A DNA stretch of 64,000 bases, taken from assembly GCF_963259705.1 (NCBI RefSeq), contig NC_081849.1, positions 58,872,093-58,936,092 on the forward strand. The letters run 5' to 3'. The position numbers and the translations under genes were made by a program. Shown piece by piece: positions 59,062 to 64,000 of the stretch. The notes under the pieces are model-generated. The model was not told the origin of the DNA. It did no database searches and saw only the letters and a list, made by a program, of their open reading frames with translations. The first letter of the stretch is position 1, and every line of letters begins with the position of its first letter. This stretch comes from Myotis daubentonii (lineage: Eukaryota > Chordata > Mammalia > Chiroptera > Vespertilionidae).

Positions 59062-59213
59062 CAGTGGTCAGCAAACTGCGGCTCGCGAGCCACATGCGGC
59101 TCTTTGGCCCCTTGAGTGTGGCCACGAAGTTTCAATCACACTGTGTGTGTGCGCCCGCACGTGGTATTTTGTGGAAGAGCCACACTCAAGGGGCCGCAGT
59201 TTGCCAACCACTG
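59062..59213. mobile_element. Non-autonomous hAT element, family C (foldback type)
   Basis: 152 bp. Terminal repeats: cagtggtcagcaaactgcgg at the left and gccgcagtttgccaaccactg spanning the right end. The 8-bp duplications are acctatag (59054-59061) and acctagag (59214-59221). A perfect 17-bp inner inverted repeat pairs 59106-59122 with 59179-59195, and GGCTCGCGAGCC (59080-59091) is a 12-bp palindrome. No coding capacity. Confidence 0.93.
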
Positions 59214-60920
59214 ACCTAGAGTGACCACTGTTTCAGACTCAAACGGTATGCTGGTATCAGAGTCTTCATACTTTGGTATTACACTTGAGGTTTCCATAGG
59301 CGATGCTCATCTCCATCACGTGGTAGGAACTAAGATGGAAAGCAGGCATTTGCAGTTGAGCAACAAGGAAGGAAAATTTATCAGAGCCCTTCTCCCATGT
59401 GGAGCTGATTCCTTGGAATCTGTTAAGAATTCGTCCTAAAATTAGAAGCAAACCTATACTTTTAGGTACCTGTTTGTACAGTGGTTTGATTATGAAATCC
59501 TGTCTTAATTAGGCAAAATGAAGTCCAGAAAACTTCAAAGCACGGAGCTGATCTTTCTATATCAACCCCTCTCGGCTCGGGTGTTTAGATTACTCATGCA
59601 GGTCTCCCCTTGGCTTTGGACCAAGTCTGTATTCCACATGTTTAATCAAGATGGCATATGCGCATTGGGTATCCTCCAGATTTTGAAAACATTTCACCTG
59701 CCCTCCATTGTCAAAGGGAACAGAGAAGAATGTGATTAAAGAAAATATTAAACCTCTCCTCTCTTCTAAAGTATTCACAATAGAGCCATCAAGAAACCAA
59801 TAGCTACAGTTCACCCTACCCCATCAGGTGATGAAAACATTTATTTCACATTAAATGAGGGTCATAACTTAGATGTCAAAGCTACCAAGTTTCTGTCTAA
59901 TAAGATATTTATATGTCCTATAACTATTTAGACTACCCACTAATGAGAAATAAACACAGAAACTTTATATCATTTTTTTCCTGTTATCTTGGATAAACTG
60001 TATTGAATCCATTCAAACTGGAGTCTGGTAGTTGACATCATAAAAACATGGCCTTTTCTTTCAAAATACTTATAATATCAGGGAACAGGCACATGTGAAG
60101 ATATAGACATGCAGATGACATAAGTTGAAATGTCTCTTCCTTTTACCCCCTCAACTTCCTTTGGGGAAGAGGAGATTTAGGGAAGCAAAAATGGGGAGTG
60201 ACAAGAAAGAAAAAATAAGTAGGTTTATTTCTAAACCTACATTATATTAACTTTATTGGTCTTCATGGTATGGAATTTTTAACGATATATTTCAATTGCT
60301 AATGATCTTTAAAAGAATTAGAAACAAAACTATACTTTTCAGAGCATAGTTTATACAATGATTTACTTACTACATTTTGAAGACTTTCCCATAGCTTGCT
60401 ATAGTTTGAATGCATTTATGAAAGTAGTCATCCATGCCTGTTATAACTATATTGTGTAAATGTTGTTAATTATACTAAGTAATTTATCTGCTTTTTGCCT
60501 GATTTACAATGACATTTACATGGGAAATTTGTGTGTTGTAAGAATTATTTGCCTCATATAATTATGGTGTAAGTACTCAATAGCTTAGTAGAGGTATCCC
60601 TGGGATGGGTTTATATAATATTCGTGTTATATCTACACTATAGGGCAAGATAGAAAGTTGAGTGGAAATCCTGTCCAAATGATATATCTCTGCTAATCAG
60701 TATAAACATTCTACTCTCACTGAAAGTGTTTTGAGAAGCTTAACCATAAGAAATTCATGACTTAAAATGTTTGTTCTTTTCTCTTTTTGAGACATTAGAA
60801 AAATTCAGAAATGCATTAAACAGTTTTTATTGCTGATATATGGTACATACATGCAATGATAACTTGTGAGCCTTTTTTAAAAATCACAAGTTTATGTCAG
60901 TATCTTTTACTTTTTTCCTA

Positions 60921-61117
60921 AGATTTTTAAAATTTGATTTTTAGAGAGAGAGGGAAAGAGAAGAACATTAATGTTAGAGTAACATCAATCAGCTGCCTCA
61001 TATATGCCCCCTACTGGGGATAGAGCCCAACACCTGGGCATGTACCCCCGACCGGGAACCAGCAACCTTTCTGTGCATGGGATGACCCTCAACCAACTGA
61101 GCCACACTGGCCACAGC
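60921..61117 (-). repeat. Ves-like SINE
   Basis: Minus-strand, diverged: ttgatttttagagagagagg at the left, caactgagccacactggcca at the right. Flanked by tcttttactttttt and tcttttgctttttt, a probable duplication. Confidence 0.9.
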
Positions 61118-61649
61118 TCTTTTGCTTTTTTTGTTATTGGAAGAAAAAAATGGCTTCTAAAATAGAATTTTCTTCATAAATGCAAAAGAAAAGAAAAGTA
61201 AGAGTGTATTGGTAATTTTCTTCTGAGCTTGTTTTAAGTTAAAGTATTACTACAGATTTTCCTGTAAAGTAAAACTATGACCAGTGAAAACAAAACACAC
61301 CTCAATTACTTGGCTATATGTATGATTTTTGAAGTGTTCTGACCACTGCCTATTTAAATGATGGGCAACTCTCAAGTCGCGCCACCATCTAAATGATATA
61401 CAGAAATCTTCTGAAGTATCTTCAGGCATTTTTATGGCGAGATCACTGCCCCCAGACCAATGACATTTTCCTTTGAATTCCTTTATTGCTACAGTATTAA
61501 TAGAATAGCATCATGTCTAATAGTTCCTATTTTAACTAGAATTATAGTATCTTTTCTAATACCTATATTTCTCATATTCATTCTTCCAGGTCCATGTGAG
61601 CAGGAATTTAAAGAAACCTTTCTTCATTCAGTACTTATTTGAATTAAAT

Positions 61650-61790
61650 AGTGGTCTGTGCTTCTATCCATTTAGCAAATCATATTGAGTTCTTGCTTTG
61701 TGCCAGGCACTATTTTAGGCACACCAAGAAAACAACATTCAGTGTCCTCATAGAGCTTACAGTGTGGGGAGCGGGGGAGTGCGATATTCC
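61650..61790 (-). repeat. L2 LINE 3' fragment
   Basis: Antisense L2: tgagttcttgctttgtgcca, then ggcactattttaggcac, then tcctcatagagcttacagtg. Confidence 0.75.
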
Positions 61791-62763
61791 AGTCAACAGT
61801 CAGGCACCATGTTAAGTATTAGGATAGAAGACATGAGGGAAGGAGCTTGTTTTCTTTGAGGAAATAAGACTTGAGACTTGTTTGGTTACTTCTCAGATTG
61901 TCTTGTCCGTTTTACATCTTTTTTGTTTTTACCTTTCTCTTTTTCTTTCTCTCTCTCCCTCTCTCTTTTTTTCTTATACATACTCGGTGATAAATATTTT
62001 ATACATTCCTGTGACTGGACACGAGCCAACACTTAAAAAAAAAAGTCACGTAAATCATGAGATGATATCTTATATATGTCAAGGTTCACTCCAGATATAA
62101 GTATTTATTATATATTTATTACTGTGATACTTAGGCATTTTGACATGAGAGCTATTTTATCATAATAAAAATATATTTAAGACACGACCAGTAAAGGGCA
62201 GGCCAAGCAGATGTCCTGTGCTGCCCTTATTCAAACAGGTAGATATTATATCTGACAAGCAAGGCATGAATACAATTTGGCTCAAATGCTGGAACAGAGC
62301 AAATGGAAAGCTTTCATTAAGTTTTAGAAGAGAATTTTATCCTTTATGTGAGTAGTATCTGTTATATTCCTTTTCTTGACATAATTTCTAACGTAAATGT
62401 TATATATTCTCTATAAGCCCTCATGATTCATACCCACTCCTTGTCCTCAGTAATCCATCCACAGCAGCCCGAGGGAGTATATTCTTTCATGCCTGTGGTC
62501 ACATATAAACAGAGCATGTGTATGTATGGGTGTTACTTTTTTTTATTATTAAGTGTTCCTGAACTCAGTCCTAAAATAAAGCTATTTTGTGTACTGTTGA
62601 GCAAAGTGTATATTTTCCCAAAAAGATTAATTTGAAGAGCAACTATTAGACATATACATTCCAAAAGGTTTACATTTCTGAGTCACACTTCATATTATCT
62701 AACAAGTAAACACTTCATATTAGCTTTATTTTAATAAAGGTAATTCTATCCATGGCTTACTTG

Positions 62764-62960
62764 TCGGCCTGCAGACTGAAGGGTCCCAGGTTCGATTCTG
62801 GTCAAGGGCATGTACCTTGGTTGCAGGCACATCCCCACCCAGTAGGGGGTGTGCAGGAGGCAACTGATCGATGTTTCTCTCTCATCGATGTTTCTAACTC
62901 TCTATCCCTCTCCCTTATTCTCTGTAAAACATCAGTAAAATATATTAAAAAGATAAAAAG
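62764..62960 (+). repeat. Ves SINE, 5' truncated
   Basis: Sense copy beginning in the tRNA head (tcggcctgcagactgaaggg). It has the B-box-like ggttcgattctggtcaaggg and an A-rich tail. The first part of the head is missing or replaced. Confidence 0.9.
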
Positions 62961-63200
62961 AAACTTAATTTAAACAGGTTTAGGTATGTTGACCAAGGTG
63001 ACAGGGCTAGCAGGTGACAGAGCTGAAATTGGACATAGGATGTATGTCACAACAGTCTGTGCTTCACCTGGATTTGTGCTTCTGATTTTAGTGTTGTTCC
63101 TGTCACCAAGCAGGAGACAAGGTTTTCCTAATTTCATTTTTGCCAAAAAGTAGAAGACTTATAATTAAAAATAAGCCAAACAAACAAAAAGGAAGGTCGT

Positions 63201-63229
63201 CTTTTTTTTTTTTTTTTTTTTTTTTTTTT
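63201..63229. repeat. T homopolymer
   Basis: A run of nearly 30 T with no SINE body attached that I can see. Confidence 0.9.
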
Positions 63230-64000
63230 GGTGTTTGGGTTTGTCAGAATGAAGAAATCCCATTTCCTTGCCTTGCTTCCCAACTTTCCATGCATTGCCC
63301 TCCATCTTGGAAGGTTTTGTTGTCATTGTTACTGGTTTATTTATGGACCTGTTGGTAGGACATTCAGATATCCTGTTGGCTTATAATGCTTTCCAACAGT
63401 GCAATGGGAGTGCAGTGCAGAGCCAACTGCCGCCGGGCCAGGCTGCATTCCTCTCCTGCGCGTTGTAACGTTGACATTTTTTAAGCGTGGGCAAACATCT
63501 CGCAGTCATCCTGAGCAAACCCGGAGTTGAAGGTCTACTGACTTCATCATGCTCAACTGAAATGCACATGTTGGCATCTCATCCATGGGTAGTTGGAAAA
63601 TGCCTTGTTTTAAGTTCTGAAAAATGGATGAGCAGAAACTTAAACTGGGCTTTCATTTAGGAAAGTAGGCCTTACTGTTGTCAGGTTTAATTTCTCTCTA
63701 TCCCTTTGACAGCTTGTTTCCATGCAGCGTCTTTAATCACCATTTTCGGATTACATTCTGCCCCTCAGATGGATAGTATGTCCAAAAACGTTAGGTAGCA
63801 CTGAAAGGCAGGCTTAATTTTATAACAGTACAAAGGCACCTAGGTTATTTATCTATCTCTAGAAGTTTATAAGAGAAACTTTGACTTTACCCTTAAATAG
63901 ATGCTTTTTTGACATGATTAGCTCAATGTAAATAGATCTGTGTAGGTATGTAATCGGCTTAAAAAAACAACAACAACAAAAAAAAACACCACTTAGGCTG

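Larger units (their letters stand above)
1..64000 (+). other. HDAC9: HDAC9 gene body, internal part (introns 2 to 11)
   Basis: Nine exons on the + strand encode, in order and in continuous phase, the N-terminal regulatory half of histone deacetylase 9. HDAC9 is a class IIa deacetylase and transcriptional corepressor. It binds MEF2 factors in the nucleus and is exported to the cytoplasm when phosphorylated and bound by 14-3-3. Coding exon lengths are 242, 151, 127, 122, 132, 116, 123, 211 and 218 nt. I could not find the first coding exon (start MHSM in known HDAC9) or the exon that follows HMNK, so both ends of the gene lie outside. Human-style exon numbers are from memory of the gene structure. 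Confidence 0.97.
57264..64000 (+). other. HDAC9: HDAC9 intron 11 (5' part)
   Basis: About 6.7 kb to the window end. Holds two hAT elements (58260-58459, 59062-59213), two Ves SINEs (60921-61117, 62764-62960), an L2 fragment (61650-61790) and a T25-30 run (63201-63229). The repeat-free blocks 57720-57960 and 63240-63600 are of unknown role. No further exon recognised. Confidence 0.88.

Noticed and set aside
57264..64000. Search for the next HDAC9 exon (protein start LLSKSIEQLK).
   Set aside because: I could not find matching codons behind any acceptor up to 64000, so the exon is taken to lie beyond the window.

Overview
This window is mammalian nuclear DNA from a bat, most probably a vespertilionid. 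Three repeat signatures support that: at least thirteen tRNA-derived Ves-type SINEs, seven HeliBat-like Helitrons (ctag at the 3' end, TC at the 5' end, insertion between A and T), and short non-autonomous hAT elements with 8-bp target duplications. Old mammalian repeats (MIR, L2, MER5A, LINE-1) fill much of the rest.

The only protein-coding host gene I can support is HDAC9, on the + strand and spanning the whole window. Nine consecutive internal coding exons are present (by human-style numbering exons 3 to 11), at 6830-7071, 10980-11130, 12103-12229, 14693-14814, 39142-39273, 43464-43579, 53325-53447, 56444-56654 and 57046-57263. All have AG/GT borders and their phases join without a break. 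Together they make about 1.44 kb of coding sequence for roughly residues 8-488. This is the regulatory N-terminal half of a class IIa histone deacetylase: CtBP motif, glutamine-rich oligomerisation helix, MEF2-binding segment, two 14-3-3 phosphosites and a basic nuclear localisation region. The ATG exon lies upstream and the deacetylase domain downstream of the window.

Layout: 1-6829 is intron with SINEs and a truncated 7SK RNA retropseudogene. 6830-14814 holds a cluster of four exons. 14815-39141 is a 24.3-kb intron that carries most of the mobile DNA. Its centre (20222-24740) is an old antisense LINE-1, split by three head-to-tail Helitrons (20866-23135) and by a Ves SINE. The first Helitron keeps an open 244-codon remnant of the transposon helicase. 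39142-57263 holds the last five exons, and 57264-64000 is intron with two hAT elements and two SINEs.

The points most worth a second look are the tandem Helitron array and its helicase frame, a 21-base C run in the splice acceptor of exon 3, a tandem acceptor at exon 4, the tailless 7SK retropseudogene, and three families of miniature hAT elements, one pair of which is nearly identical. I saw no CRISPR array, bacterial operon or functional RNA gene. Family names for repeats rest on recognition of sequence motifs and were not checked against a database.
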